Shown: piece by piece, positions 26,666-34,845 of the stretch
Numbering within the stretch: position 1 is the first letter of the stretch
How the letters are laid out: each line of letters opens with the position of its first letter
DNA from: JAWKJY01 sp041393535
Lineage (GTDB): Bacteria; Actinomycetota; Thermoleophilia; Gaiellales; Gaiellaceae
DNA length: 64,000 nucleotides
Direction of reading: 5' to 3'
NCBI GenBank assembly: GCA_041393535.1
Contig: JAWKJY010000009.1
Span: forward strand, 1-64,000
The notes under the pieces: generated by a model
Databases searched by the model: none
Seen by the model: the letters and a program-made list of their open reading frames with translations, nothing else
Told to the model about the DNA's origin: nothing
Position numbers and translations under genes: made by a program

Positions 26666-27847
26666 GTGCCGCTCGCGGCCGGGGGCGGCGACGTCGCCGC
26701 CATCCTCCTCGAGCTGGGGGCGATCGTCGTCGCGCTCGCGGTGCTCGCCCGCATCGCGACGCGGACGGGCTTCTCGCCGATCCCCCTCTACCTCGTCGCC
26801 GGCCTCGTCGTCGGGGTCGTCGACGACCCGACCTTCAGCGGCGACTTCATCGAGGTCGGCGCGCAGATCGGCGTCGTCCTCCTCCTGTTCATGCTCGGCC
26901 TCGAGTACACCGGCCAGGAGCTGGCGAGCGGGCTGAAGGCGAGCCTGCCGTCCGGTGTCGTCGACGTCGTGCTCAACTTCCTGCCCGGCCTCGTCGCGGG
27001 CTTCGCGCTCGGCTGGGGCTGGCTCGCGGCGATCCTGCTCGGCGGGATCACGTACGTGTCCTCGTCGGGGATCGTCGCCAAGCTGCTGCGGGACTTCGGC
27101 CGCCTCGGCAACCGCGAGACGCCGGCGATCCTCTCGATCCTCGTGCTCGAGGACCTCGCGATGGCGTTCTACCTGCCGCTCGTCGCCGTGCTGCTCGTCG
27201 GTGGCGGGCTGCTCGCCGGGATCTCGTCGATCGTGATCGCCGTGGCGGCCGCCGGCCTCGCGCTCGTGATCGCGATCCGCTTCGGCGAGCGGCTGAGCCT
27301 CGTCGTCTTCCACCGCTCGGACGAGGTGCTCCTGCTCTCGACGCTCGGGATCGTGCTGGTCATCGCGGGCGCGGCCGAGAAGCTGCAGGTCTCGGCCGCG
27401 GTCGGCGCCTTCCTCGTCGGGATCGCCGTGTCGGGCCAGGTGGCGGAGCGCGCGGAGGTGCTGCTCAGCCCGCTGCGCGACCTCTTCGCGGCGACGTTCT
27501 TCGTCTTCTTCGGGCTCCAGATCGACCTCGGCCAGCTGCCGGGCGTGCTCGCCGCCGCCGCCGGCCTCGCCGTGGTGACGGTGCTGACGAAGGTCGCGAC
27601 GGGCTGGTGGGCCGCCCGGCGCATCGGCGTCGCGACGCGCGGCCGCGTCCGCGCCGGCACCGCGCTCGTCGCGCGCGGCGAGTTCTCGATCGTGCTCGCG
27701 GGGATCGGCGTCGCGGCGGGGATCGAGCCCGAGCTCGGCGCGTTCGCGGCCGCGTACGTCCTGGTGCTCGCGATCGCCGGGCCGCTGCTCGCGCGCTACT
27801 CGGACGTCCTCGTGAACGCGGTCCAGGCGCGGCTCTCGCCCGGCTGA
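26666..27847 (+). CDS. khtU: KhtU/KefB-type cation:proton antiporter (CPA2)
   Basis: This is a 393-residue membrane protein with about 12 helices of the monovalent cation:proton antiporter-2 family. Typical blocks are SPIPLYLVAGLVVGVV, VGAQIGVVLLLFMLGLEYTG, SSGIVAKLLRDFGRLGNRET and VLEDLAMAFYLPL, the last carrying the conserved acidic residue of the ion path, and GTALVARGEFSIVLAGIGVA near the end. It lacks a TrkA-N domain, which matches the separate KhtT-like subunit just upstream. GTG at 26666 starts 1 base after the KhtT stop. It probably exports K+ in exchange for H+. Confidence 0.87.
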   Translation: MPLAAGGGDVAAILLELGAIVVALAVLARIATRTGFSPIPLYLVAGLVVGVVDDPTFSGDFIEVGAQIGVVLLLFMLGLEYTGQELASGLKASLPSGVVDVVLNFLPGLVAGFALGWGWLAAILLGGITYVSSSGIVAKLLRDFGRLGNRETPAILSILVLEDLAMAFYLPLVAVLLVGGGLLAGISSIVIAVAAAGLALVIAIRFGERLSLVVFHRSDEVLLLSTLGIVLVIAGAAEKLQVSAAVGAFLVGIAVSGQVAERAEVLLSPLRDLFAATFFVFFGLQIDLGQLPGVLAAAAGLAVVTVLTKVATGWWAARRIGVATRGRVRAGTALVARGEFSIVLAGIGVAAGIEPELGAFAAAYVLVLAIAGPLLARYSDVLVNAVQARLSPG

Positions 27848-27906
27848 GCCGGGGGGCCGCGTGCCCGGCGTGGACGGCCAGGCGGCGCGCGCGTCCCGCG
27901 CCGTGG

Positions 27907-28884
27907 TCAGTCGACGACGAGCACGGCCGCGCCGCGCACCTGCCCGGCGCGCAGGCGGGCGAGCGCGGCGTTCGCCTCCGCGAGCGGGAACGCCTCGACC
28001 TCCGTCCGCACCGGGATCGTCGGCGCGAGCGCGAGGAACTCGTCGCCGTCGCGCCGCGTCAGGTTCGCGACCGAGCGGACGACCCGCTCGCCCCAGAGGA
28101 TCTCGTACGGGAAGGAGGGGATGTCGCTCATGTGGATCCCGGCGCACACGACCGTCCCGCCCTTCGCGACGGCGCGCAGGGCGGCCGGGACGAGCTCGCC
28201 CGCGGGCGCGAAGACGATCGCCGCGTCGAGCTCCTCCGGCGACGGCCCGAGCGCGTCGCCCGCCCACTCGGCCCCGAGCTCCCGCGCGAACGCCTGCGCC
28301 CCGTCGTCGCCCGCGCGCGTGAACGCGAGCACGCGCCGGCCCTCGTGGCGGGCGACCTGGATCACGATGTGCGCCGCGGCCCCGAAGCCGTACAGGCCGA
28401 CCCGCCCGGCGTCGCCGGCGAGACGGAGCGACCGGTACCCGATCAGCCCGGCGCAGAGGAGCGGCGCCGCCTGCAGGTCGGGGTAGCCCTCCGGGAGCGG
28501 GAAGCAGAAGCGCGCGTCGCAGGCGGCGAGCTCGGCGAAGCCGCCGTCGAGCTGGTAGCCGGTGAAGCGCGCGCGGTCGCAGAGGTTCTCGCGCCCGGAC
28601 AGGCAGTAGCGGCACGTGCCGCACGTCCAGCCGAGCCACGGGATGCCCACCCGCGTGCCGGCCGCCAGGCCTGCCGCGTCGGCGACGACGGTCCCGACGA
28701 TCTGGTGGCCGGGGACGAGCGGCAGCTTCGGCTCGGGCAGCTCGCCGTCGACGACGTGGAGGTCGGTGCGGCAGACGCCGCAGGCCTGGACGCGCACGAG
28801 CACCTGGCCCTCGCCGGGAACCGGGTCGGGCAGCTCGGTCTCGCGCAGCGGACGGCCGGGCGCGTCGAGCACGAGCGCGCGCAT
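27907..28884 (-). CDS. zinc-dependent alcohol dehydrogenase (AdhP/AdhA type)
   Basis: This is a 325-residue MDR-family zinc alcohol dehydrogenase. Catalytic zinc ligands are in CGVCRTDLHVVDGE and PGHQIVGTV, and the structural zinc site is the Cys-rich loop CGTCRYCLSGRENLC. The nucleotide fold has VGLYGFGAAAHIVIQVA (GFGAAA in place of GxGxxG). The mid-section GYQLDGGFAEL matches the group that includes AdhA of Geobacillus. The ATG at 28884 overlaps the TGA of the hemerythrin-cupin gene by one base, so they are translated together. It would interconvert alcohols and aldehydes with NAD(P). Confidence 0.88.
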   Translation of the reverse strand: MRALVLDAPGRPLRETELPDPVPGEGQVLVRVQACGVCRTDLHVVDGELPEPKLPLVPGHQIVGTVVADAAGLAAGTRVGIPWLGWTCGTCRYCLSGRENLCDRARFTGYQLDGGFAELAACDARFCFPLPEGYPDLQAAPLLCAGLIGYRSLRLAGDAGRVGLYGFGAAAHIVIQVARHEGRRVLAFTRAGDDGAQAFARELGAEWAGDALGPSPEELDAAIVFAPAGELVPAALRAVAKGGTVVCAGIHMSDIPSFPYEILWGERVVRSVANLTRRDGDEFLALAPTIPVRTEVEAFPLAEANAALARLRAGQVRGAAVLVVD

Positions 28885-29663
28885 CAGCCCGCGGGTGCGG
28901 CGGACGCGATCGAGAGTCCGGGGCGGCGCAGGTGGGCGGTCACGTAGCGGAGCCCGTCCGGGCCCGCCTCGACGCGGCGCGCGCTCCCCTTGCGGACGAG
29001 CAGCGCGCACGGTGCGGCGAGCGGGTGCTCGACGCCGTCGACGATCGCGCGGCCGCTGCCGTCGACGACGACGTAGAGGACGTCCCGCTCGGCGTTCACG
29101 TGCTCGGCGACCCCGCCGCCCGGCGGCCACGCGAGCAGCGTCGCGTTCAGGTCGTCGCTCGCGGTGCCCCAGAGCGGGCCGTGTCCCTCGCCCTCGCCGA
29201 GGTCGACGAGCTCCGCCCCGGCGCCCGTCGCCGCCGGCGCGAGCTCGCGCAGCGCGGCCTCGGACGCCGTCGCCTCGATCAGCGGGAAGAGCTCTCGCTC
29301 CTCGAGCCGGACGTGGTCGTGGAGCGCGTCGGCGAGCTCGTGCATCGCGTCGCCCGGGGCCTCGCCCGCGGCGGCGGCGCGCTCGAGCCCCTGGACGCGC
29401 GCATGCAGTCGCGCGTGCTGGGCGAGCGCCTCGACGACGAGGGCGGGCGCGTCGTCGCCGGAGACGGCGAGCGGGAACAGCCGCTCCTCCTCGACACGGA
29501 AGTGCTCGACCGTCTCGGCCCGGAAGAACGCGACGAACGCCAGGGCCGCGTCCAGCCGGCTCGCCGCGTCGAGGTCGGCGGCCCGGCGCAGCCGCCGCGC
29601 GGCGACGAGCGCGTGGTGGTGGTCGTGCGAGAGCGGGACGAGCGAGGGGTGGCGCTGCACCAC
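28884..29663 (-). CDS. hemerythrin-like domain protein with C-terminal cupin domain
   Basis: This 259-residue protein has two parts. Residues ~1-135 form an HHE/hemerythrin four-helix bundle with metal-ligand candidates in SHDHHHALVAARRL, EHFRVEEERLFPL, QHARLHARV and HDHVRLEERELFPLIE. Residues ~165-245 form a cupin (GGGVAEHVNAERDVLYVVVD, DGVEHPLAAP), with few of the usual metal His left. The start is GTG at 29663. It is coupled to the alcohol dehydrogenase gene by a TGATG overlap. A role in oxygen, iron or redox sensing is likely, but the pairing of the two domains has no function I can name. Confidence 0.78.
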   Translation of the reverse strand: MVQRHPSLVPLSHDHHHALVAARRLRRAADLDAASRLDAALAFVAFFRAETVEHFRVEEERLFPLAVSGDDAPALVVEALAQHARLHARVQGLERAAAAGEAPGDAMHELADALHDHVRLEERELFPLIEATASEAALRELAPAATGAGAELVDLGEGEGHGPLWGTASDDLNATLLAWPPGGGVAEHVNAERDVLYVVVDGSGRAIVDGVEHPLAAPCALLVRKGSARRVEAGPDGLRYVTAHLRRPGLSIASAAPAG

Positions 29664-29704
29664 TCCGATCGTAGTGCGGGAAGGGCTCGGCCCCGGCCGT
29701 CGTT

Positions 29705-30325
29705 GTGGAGGGCATGGGAGCAGAGCAGCACGATCACGCCGAGGCGGTCTTCAGCTCCGTCTGCCAGCGCGCCCACTGCGGCGAGCGGCGGCGGAAGACG
29801 CTCGAGGAGGTGATCCAGCTCGCCGTCGAGCTCGCCCGCGAGGGGCGCGAGGGGCGGAAGATCGGGACGCTCTTCGTCGTCGGCGACGCCGAGGAGGTGC
29901 TGACGCGCTCGCGGCCGCTGATCCTCGACCCGCTCTACGGCCATCCCGCGTCCGCGCTCGACGTCGAGGACCCGGCGTTCCGCGAGACGGTGAAGGAGCT
30001 GGCCCAGCTCGACGGGGCGTTCGTCGTCGACGACGAGGGGGTCTTCGTCTCCGCCGCGCGCTTCGTCGACGTTGACCTGGGCGCCGACTTCCTGCCCGGC
30101 CTGGGGACGCGCCACGCCGCCGCCTCGTCGATCTCGAAGGCGACCCGCGCGACCGCGGTCGTCGTCTCGCAGAGCTCGGTCGTCCGCGTCTTCGCCGCCG
30201 GCGAGCTGCGCGCCGAGATCATCCCCGAGCTGTTCCTGATGTCGAAGCAGCACCTGCTGACCCCGTCCGCCGAGGTCCGTCAGCTCCCCGACATCGGCCT
30301 GACGATCGCGGTCGCGGGCGACTGA
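29705..30325 (+). CDS. diadenylate cyclase (DAC/DisA_N domain protein)
   Basis: This protein of about 206 residues consists of a DAC domain, which condenses two ATP to c-di-AMP. Both catalytic motifs are visible: DGA in AQLDGAFVVDDEG and the RHxAA motif in GTRHAAASSISKATRATAVV. The DNA-binding and HhH parts of full DisA are missing, and there is no membrane segment like that of CdaA, so it is a stand-alone soluble cyclase. The start is either GTG 29705 or ATG 29714; neither has an ideal ribosome binding site. It stands alone on the plus strand, 1.9 kb from the KhtTU pair, a known type of c-di-AMP target. Confidence 0.85.
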   Translation: MEGMGAEQHDHAEAVFSSVCQRAHCGERRRKTLEEVIQLAVELAREGREGRKIGTLFVVGDAEEVLTRSRPLILDPLYGHPASALDVEDPAFRETVKELAQLDGAFVVDDEGVFVSAARFVDVDLGADFLPGLGTRHAAASSISKATRATAVVVSQSSVVRVFAAGELRAEIIPELFLMSKQHLLTPSAEVRQLPDIGLTIAVAGD

Positions 30326-30375
30326 CCACCGCCTGCGCCAGGGCGCGCCGCACACGGCCGCCCCGCCCCGGAGAG

Positions 30376-30516
30376 GGAGGGCAGCTGGCTGTCCTCCGAC
30401 GACGACGCCGGCTCGGAGAAGCCGTCAACACGCAACGCCAGGCGTCGGCCCGCGAGCGAGGGGCCGTGGCGCGATGAGGGGGGCACTGGGGGAGAAGCGT
30501 GAGCTTCTCCCCCCAG
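30376..30516 (+). repeat. structured dispersed element, copy 2
   Basis: This is the second copy of the ~140 bp element. The first hairpin is GGAGGGCAGC (30376-30385), TG loop, GCTGTCCTCC (30388-30397). The final hairpin is CTGGGGGAGAAGC (30486-30498), loop GTGA, then its complement to 30516. In this orientation the end loop is a GNRA tetraloop. It begins 50 bases after the diadenylate cyclase stop in the same direction and ends 25 bases before the stop of the convergent RTX-type gene, so it can serve both as a terminator. Confidence 0.8.
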
Positions 30517-30541
30517 CGATTCTCCCCCAGAGCGAAGCGCG

Positions 30542-33166
30542 TCAGCGCGAGCGGAACTCGCAGTCCCCGAGGATCCCGTCGCCGCGGTCGGCGGTGACGC
30601 GGTCGATGCCGCCGCCGCAGCTCGCCTGGTCGGGGCGGCCGTCGCGGATGCGGAGGATGTCGTTGCCGCCGTTGCCCTCGACGAGATCGACGCCACGGCC
30701 ACCGTCGAGCGTGTCCCTCCCGGGGCCGCCCAGGAGCTCGTCGGATCCGCCGAGGCCCCGGATCGTGTCGTTGCCTCCGTTCCCCTCGAGGTGGTTGTTG
30801 GCCGCGCTGCCGGTGATCGAGTCGTTCCCGGGGCCCGTCTCGACGTCCTCGACGTCGGGACGCACGTTGTCGCCCTCGCCCACCTCGCCGTCGTTCGCCC
30901 TGCCGTCGAGCGTGAGCACGACCCGCGCGGTGCGGTAGTAGTCGGCCTCGTCGGTGCCGGCGCCACCGCTCAGGGTGTCCTTGCCGTACCCGGGCGCGAG
31001 GTAGTCGTCGCCCTTGCCGCCCTCGAGCGTGTCGTCTCCGTCACCGCCGTAGAGCTCGTCGGCGCCACCGAGGCCCTTGAGGACGTCGTTGCCCTGGCCG
31101 CCGTCGAGGTCGTTCGCCGAGGCGCTGCCGGTGAGCTGGTCGTTGCCGCGCCCGCCGAGGACGTTCTCCACGTCCGAGCGGACGTTGTCGGACTCGCCGG
31201 CCTGCCCGTCGTTCGCGACGTTGTCGAGCGTCACGACGAGGTCGGTCGATCGGTCCGCGTAGCTGATCGAGTCGATGCCGGCGCCGCCGGAGACGTCGTC
31301 CGTGCCCTCGCCGCCGTTGACGACGTCGTTCCCGTCGCCGCCCCGAAGGACGTCGTTGCCCTCGTCGCCGACGACCGAGTCGCTGCCGGGGCCGCCGTCG
31401 AGCGTGTCGGCGCCGTCGTCGCCGTCGACGAGGTCGTTGCCGCCGAGGCCGCTGATCACGTCGTTGCCGTCCCGTCCGAACAGCTCGTTCGACGCAGCCG
31501 AGCCGGAGATCGTGTCGTTGCCCGCGCCGCCGGTGACGTTCTCGATCGACGGGCGGACGTTGTCGCCCTCGCCGGCCTCGCCGTCGTTCGCCACGTCGTC
31601 GAGCGTGACCGTGACGTCGCCCGTGCGCTCGCTGTAGTCGACCGAGTCCTCGCCGTTGCCGCCGTCGATCGTGTCCGTGCCCTCGCCGGGCGAGACGTAG
31701 TCGTCGCCGTTGCCGGCCGTGATCGTGTCGTTGCCCGAGCCACCCACGATGGCGTCGTTGCCGTCCTCGCCGGTGATCGTGTCGTTGCCGTCGCCGCCGT
31801 CGATGTCGTCGGACTCGACGCCGCCGCTCAGGACGTCGTCGCCGTCCCCGCCGCTGAGGTCGTCGTCGCCGCCCCCGCCGCTCAGCGTGTCGTTCCCGTT
31901 GCCGCCGACGAGCTCGTTGTCCAGGCCGTTGCCGGTGAGCGTGTCGTTCCCGTTGCCGCCGTCGATCGCCTCGACGTCGGACGCGACGTCGTCGTTCTCG
32001 CCGGCCTCGCCGTCGTTCGCCGCGCCGTCGAGCGTGACGGTGACGTTGCCGTCACGCTCGGAGTAGCGGACGGTGTCCTCGCCCGGGCCGCCGGCGATCG
32101 TGTCCTGGCCGGTCCCAGGCGTGATCTCGTCGCGGCCGCTCCCGCCGCTCAGCGTGTCGTTCCCGGGCCCGCCGGTCAGCGTGTCGTTCCCGTCGCCGCC
32201 GGTGACGGTGTCGTTCCCGTCGTCGCCGTTGACGGAGTCCTGGCCGGGGCCGCCGTCGAGCACGTCCTCGCCCGTCCCGCCGCTCAGCGAGTCGAAGCCG
32301 CCGCCGCCGGAGATCGTGTCGTTGCCCGCGCCGCCCTGGAGGAAGTTCGAGAGCCCGTTGCCGACGATCGCGTCGGGCCCGTTCGTGCCGATGACGTTCT
32401 CGACGTCCGTGCCGACGTTGTCGCCCTCCCCCGCGGCGCCGTCGTTCGCGACGCCGTCGAGCGTGACGCTCACGCCCGTGAAGGGATCGGGCTCGGCGAT
32501 CCCGCCGAACCCGTTCGCGTAGCTGACGGTGTCGCTGCCGGGCCCGCCGCCGATCGAGTCGGCGCCCGCGCCGCCGACGAAGTCGTCGCTGCCGGCGTTG
32601 CCGAGCATCGTGTCGTTCCCGTCGCCGCCGCTCAGGTCGTCGTTGCCGGGCCCGCCGACGAGCGTGTCGTTGTTCGCGCCGCCGTTGAGGTCGGTCGAGC
32701 CGGGCCCCGCGGTCAGGGTGTCGTCGCCGTCGTCGCCGTTCAGCGTCACGCCGGACGCCGCCAGGGCGTCCCCGGTCATCGTGTCGTTGCCGGTGCCGCC
32801 GTTGACGATCGTGCTCGCCAGGCCGACCGCCGTCGAGGCGACGTCCGCGCCGTCCGCGAGGTTGATCGTCAGCGCGATCGGCGTTCCGACGGACAGCGTC
32901 GTCGGGCAGGTCACGGTGTTCGTACCGCTGCCCGCGCAGCCGACGACGACGGTGTTGATCACGGCGCCCGTGTCGGTGAAGACGTAGTTGCCCGCGGCGT
33001 ACGTGACCGTGAGGTTGTTCGCGTCACCCGCGCCCGCGGTGAAGGTGAAGTTCGGCGTCGCCGTCAGCGTGCCGGCCCCGAACGCGGCCGGTGCCGCGGC
33101 CAGCACGGCAGCGCCTGCGCCCGCGAGCACGAGCGCTCGGATCCGCCTCAACCCTCGCCTGGCCAT
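30542..33166 (-). CDS. secreted calcium-binding RTX-repeat protein
   Basis: This 874-residue protein starts with a Sec signal peptide (ARRGLRRIRALVLAGAGAAV, cleavage near AAPAAFG-AG) and an N-terminal beta domain (residues ~35-120) containing a Cys pair (VVVGCAGSGTNTVTC). The rest is made of hemolysin-type nonapeptide repeats, GGxGxDxxx (for example GGNGNDTLSGGGGDDDLSGG), grouped in blocks. The blocks are separated by recurring spacers of the type VTLDGVANDGAAGEGDNV. Such repeats form parallel beta-rolls that fold on binding Ca2+ outside the cell. No enzyme domain is visible, so it may be a surface or matrix protein. GAGGAGG precedes the ATG at 33166. No type I secretion genes lie in the window. 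Confidence 0.88.
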   Translation of the reverse strand: MARRGLRRIRALVLAGAGAAVLAAAPAAFGAGTLTATPNFTFTAGAGDANNLTVTYAAGNYVFTDTGAVINTVVVGCAGSGTNTVTCPTTLSVGTPIALTINLADGADVASTAVGLASTIVNGGTGNDTMTGDALAASGVTLNGDDGDDTLTAGPGSTDLNGGANNDTLVGGPGNDDLSGGDGNDTMLGNAGSDDFVGGAGADSIGGGPGSDTVSYANGFGGIAEPDPFTGVSVTLDGVANDGAAGEGDNVGTDVENVIGTNGPDAIVGNGLSNFLQGGAGNDTISGGGGFDSLSGGTGEDVLDGGPGQDSVNGDDGNDTVTGGDGNDTLTGGPGNDTLSGGSGRDEITPGTGQDTIAGGPGEDTVRYSERDGNVTVTLDGAANDGEAGENDDVASDVEAIDGGNGNDTLTGNGLDNELVGGNGNDTLSGGGGDDDLSGGDGDDVLSGGVESDDIDGGDGNDTITGEDGNDAIVGGSGNDTITAGNGDDYVSPGEGTDTIDGGNGEDSVDYSERTGDVTVTLDDVANDGEAGEGDNVRPSIENVTGGAGNDTISGSAASNELFGRDGNDVISGLGGNDLVDGDDGADTLDGGPGSDSVVGDEGNDVLRGGDGNDVVNGGEGTDDVSGGAGIDSISYADRSTDLVVTLDNVANDGQAGESDNVRSDVENVLGGRGNDQLTGSASANDLDGGQGNDVLKGLGGADELYGGDGDDTLEGGKGDDYLAPGYGKDTLSGGAGTDEADYYRTARVVLTLDGRANDGEVGEGDNVRPDVEDVETGPGNDSITGSAANNHLEGNGGNDTIRGLGGSDELLGGPGRDTLDGGRGVDLVEGNGGNDILRIRDGRPDQASCGGGIDRVTADRGDGILGDCEFRSR

Positions 33167-33271
33167 GGGACCTCCTCGCTGTCGACGCGCGCGAACGCCG
33201 GCCGAGCGTACGGCCGGGGTGTTAGGAGTTCGTGACCGGCGATCCGAGTCCTCGCCCGTAGACTCGCCGGC

Positions 33272-34690
33272 ATGCGACCGCCGAGCGTCCGGCCGGGGAC
33301 CGCGCCGCCGTGGTGGCTCGAGGAGGCGCTCGGGTGGGAGGGCGCCCCTGAGCCCGCGCCGCCGCTCGCGGGCGGGCTCGACGTCGACGTCGCGATCGTC
33401 GGTGGCGGCTTCACCGGCCTCTGGACGGCGCTCTCGTTGCGCGAGCGCGAGCCGTCGCTCCGGGTCGCCGTGCTCGAGTCGGAGGTGGTCGGCTGGGGCC
33501 CGAGCGGGCGCAACGGCGGCTTCGTGCACGGCTACTGGTCGTCCCTCGCGCGCCTGCGCGACCTCGTCGGCGGCGAGCGCGCGCTCGCGCTCTGCCGGGC
33601 GGGCGACCGGATCGTCCCGGCGATCCGCGCGCTGTGCGGCGACGACGACGTGTGGCTGCGCGAGGGCGGCTACCTGCGCGTCTCCGCCGCGCCCGCGCAG
33701 GACGCTGCCGTCGATCGCTCCGTCCTCGCCGCGGCGGACCTGGGCGTCCCCGAGGAGTGCGTCCCGCTCGACGGCGACGCCGTCGCCGCCCGGATCGCCT
33801 CGCCGCGCTTCCGCCGCGGCGCCTTCTTCCGCGACGGGGCGACCGTGCAGCCGGCGCGGCTCGCGCGCCTGCTCCGCCGGCGCGCGCTCGCGGCGGGCGT
33901 CCTCCTGCACGAGCGCACGCGCGTCGTCTCGATCCGCCCGGGCCGGCCAGCGACGCTCGCGACGCCGGCGGGCGAGGTGCGCGCCGCCGAGGTGGTCGTC
34001 GCCCTGAACGCCGCGCTCGCGGGCTGGCCGCCGGTCGCGAGCCGGCTGACCGCGTTCGGCTCGACGATCGTCCTGACGGAGCCGGTGCCGGAGCTGCTGA
34101 CCGGGCTCGGCTGGACGGGCGGCGAGTCCGTCGTCGACGGTCGCTCGTTCGTCCACTACTTCCGCACGACCCCGGACGGCCGCGTCGTGATGGGCTCCGG
34201 CTCGGGCCCGATCGGGCGCGGCGGCGCGATCGACGACCGCTTCTGGGCGGACGCCGGGAGCGCCGCCCGCGCGGAGGCGGGGCTGCGCACGCTGCTCCCC
34301 GCGCTCGCGGACGTCCGTGTCACGCACGCGTGGGGCGGCCCCGTCGACGTCTCGGCCGACCACGTCCCCTTCTTCGGCACGGTCCCCGGCACGCGGGTGC
34401 ACTACGGCGCCGGCTACTCCGGCAACGGCGTCGGGCCGAGCTGGCTCGGCGGCCAGGTGCTCGCCTCGCTCGTCCTCGGCGTCGACGACGAGTGGACGGC
34501 CCTGCCGCTCGTCGGTCGGCTCGTGCCCCGGCTGCCGCCCGAGCCGATCCGCCACCTCGCGGGCGGGCTCGTGCGCGCGGCCTCGCTCGCGTGCGAGGAC
34601 GCCGAGCAGGACGGGCTTCCCGCCCCGATCCTCACCCGCGCCGTCGCCTCGCTCCCGCGCCTCGTCGGGCTGCCGATCGGCGTTCGCTGA
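33272..34690 (+). CDS. FAD-dependent oxidoreductase (DAO family, gamma-glutamylputrescine oxidase-like)
   Basis: This 472-residue flavoprotein is of the glycine/D-amino acid oxidase family. The dinucleotide-binding motif is VDVAIVGGGFTGLWTALSL (residues ~38-56), followed by GWGPSGRNGGFVHGYW, a pattern seen in PuuB-like amine oxidases. The C-terminal VHYGAGYSGNGVGPSWLGGQ closes the FAD site. It starts with ATG at 33272, divergent from the RTX gene, and lies 155 bases before a class III aminotransferase, so an amine or gamma-glutamyl-amine substrate is likely. A C-terminal extension of ~60 residues (LVRAASLACEDAEQDG) follows the oxidase domain. Confidence 0.85.
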   Translation: MRPPSVRPGTAPPWWLEEALGWEGAPEPAPPLAGGLDVDVAIVGGGFTGLWTALSLREREPSLRVAVLESEVVGWGPSGRNGGFVHGYWSSLARLRDLVGGERALALCRAGDRIVPAIRALCGDDDVWLREGGYLRVSAAPAQDAAVDRSVLAAADLGVPEECVPLDGDAVAARIASPRFRRGAFFRDGATVQPARLARLLRRRALAAGVLLHERTRVVSIRPGRPATLATPAGEVRAAEVVVALNAALAGWPPVASRLTAFGSTIVLTEPVPELLTGLGWTGGESVVDGRSFVHYFRTTPDGRVVMGSGSGPIGRGGAIDDRFWADAGSAARAEAGLRTLLPALADVRVTHAWGGPVDVSADHVPFFGTVPGTRVHYGAGYSGNGVGPSWLGGQVLASLVLGVDDEWTALPLVGRLVPRLPPEPIRHLAGGLVRAASLACEDAEQDGLPAPILTRAVASLPRLVGLPIGVR

Positions 34691-34845
34691 CGCCCGACCT
34701 CCCGGCCGTCTACGCTGGGCCGAGGTGATGCACGCGCACCGACCGGAGCGACACGCTGCAGCTGCCCCGCCTGCGTGCCGATCCTCCCTGTGGGGCCGCG
34801 CGGCAACGGCACCCCGCTGGACGCCGTGAAAGGAGCAGCAGCCGC

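Noticed and set aside
30600..32750. The periodic repeats as a CRISPR array or satellite DNA
   Set aside because: The periodicity is codon-based and encodes GGxGxDxxx nonapeptides in one open frame behind a signal peptide. There are no identical repeats with unique spacers.
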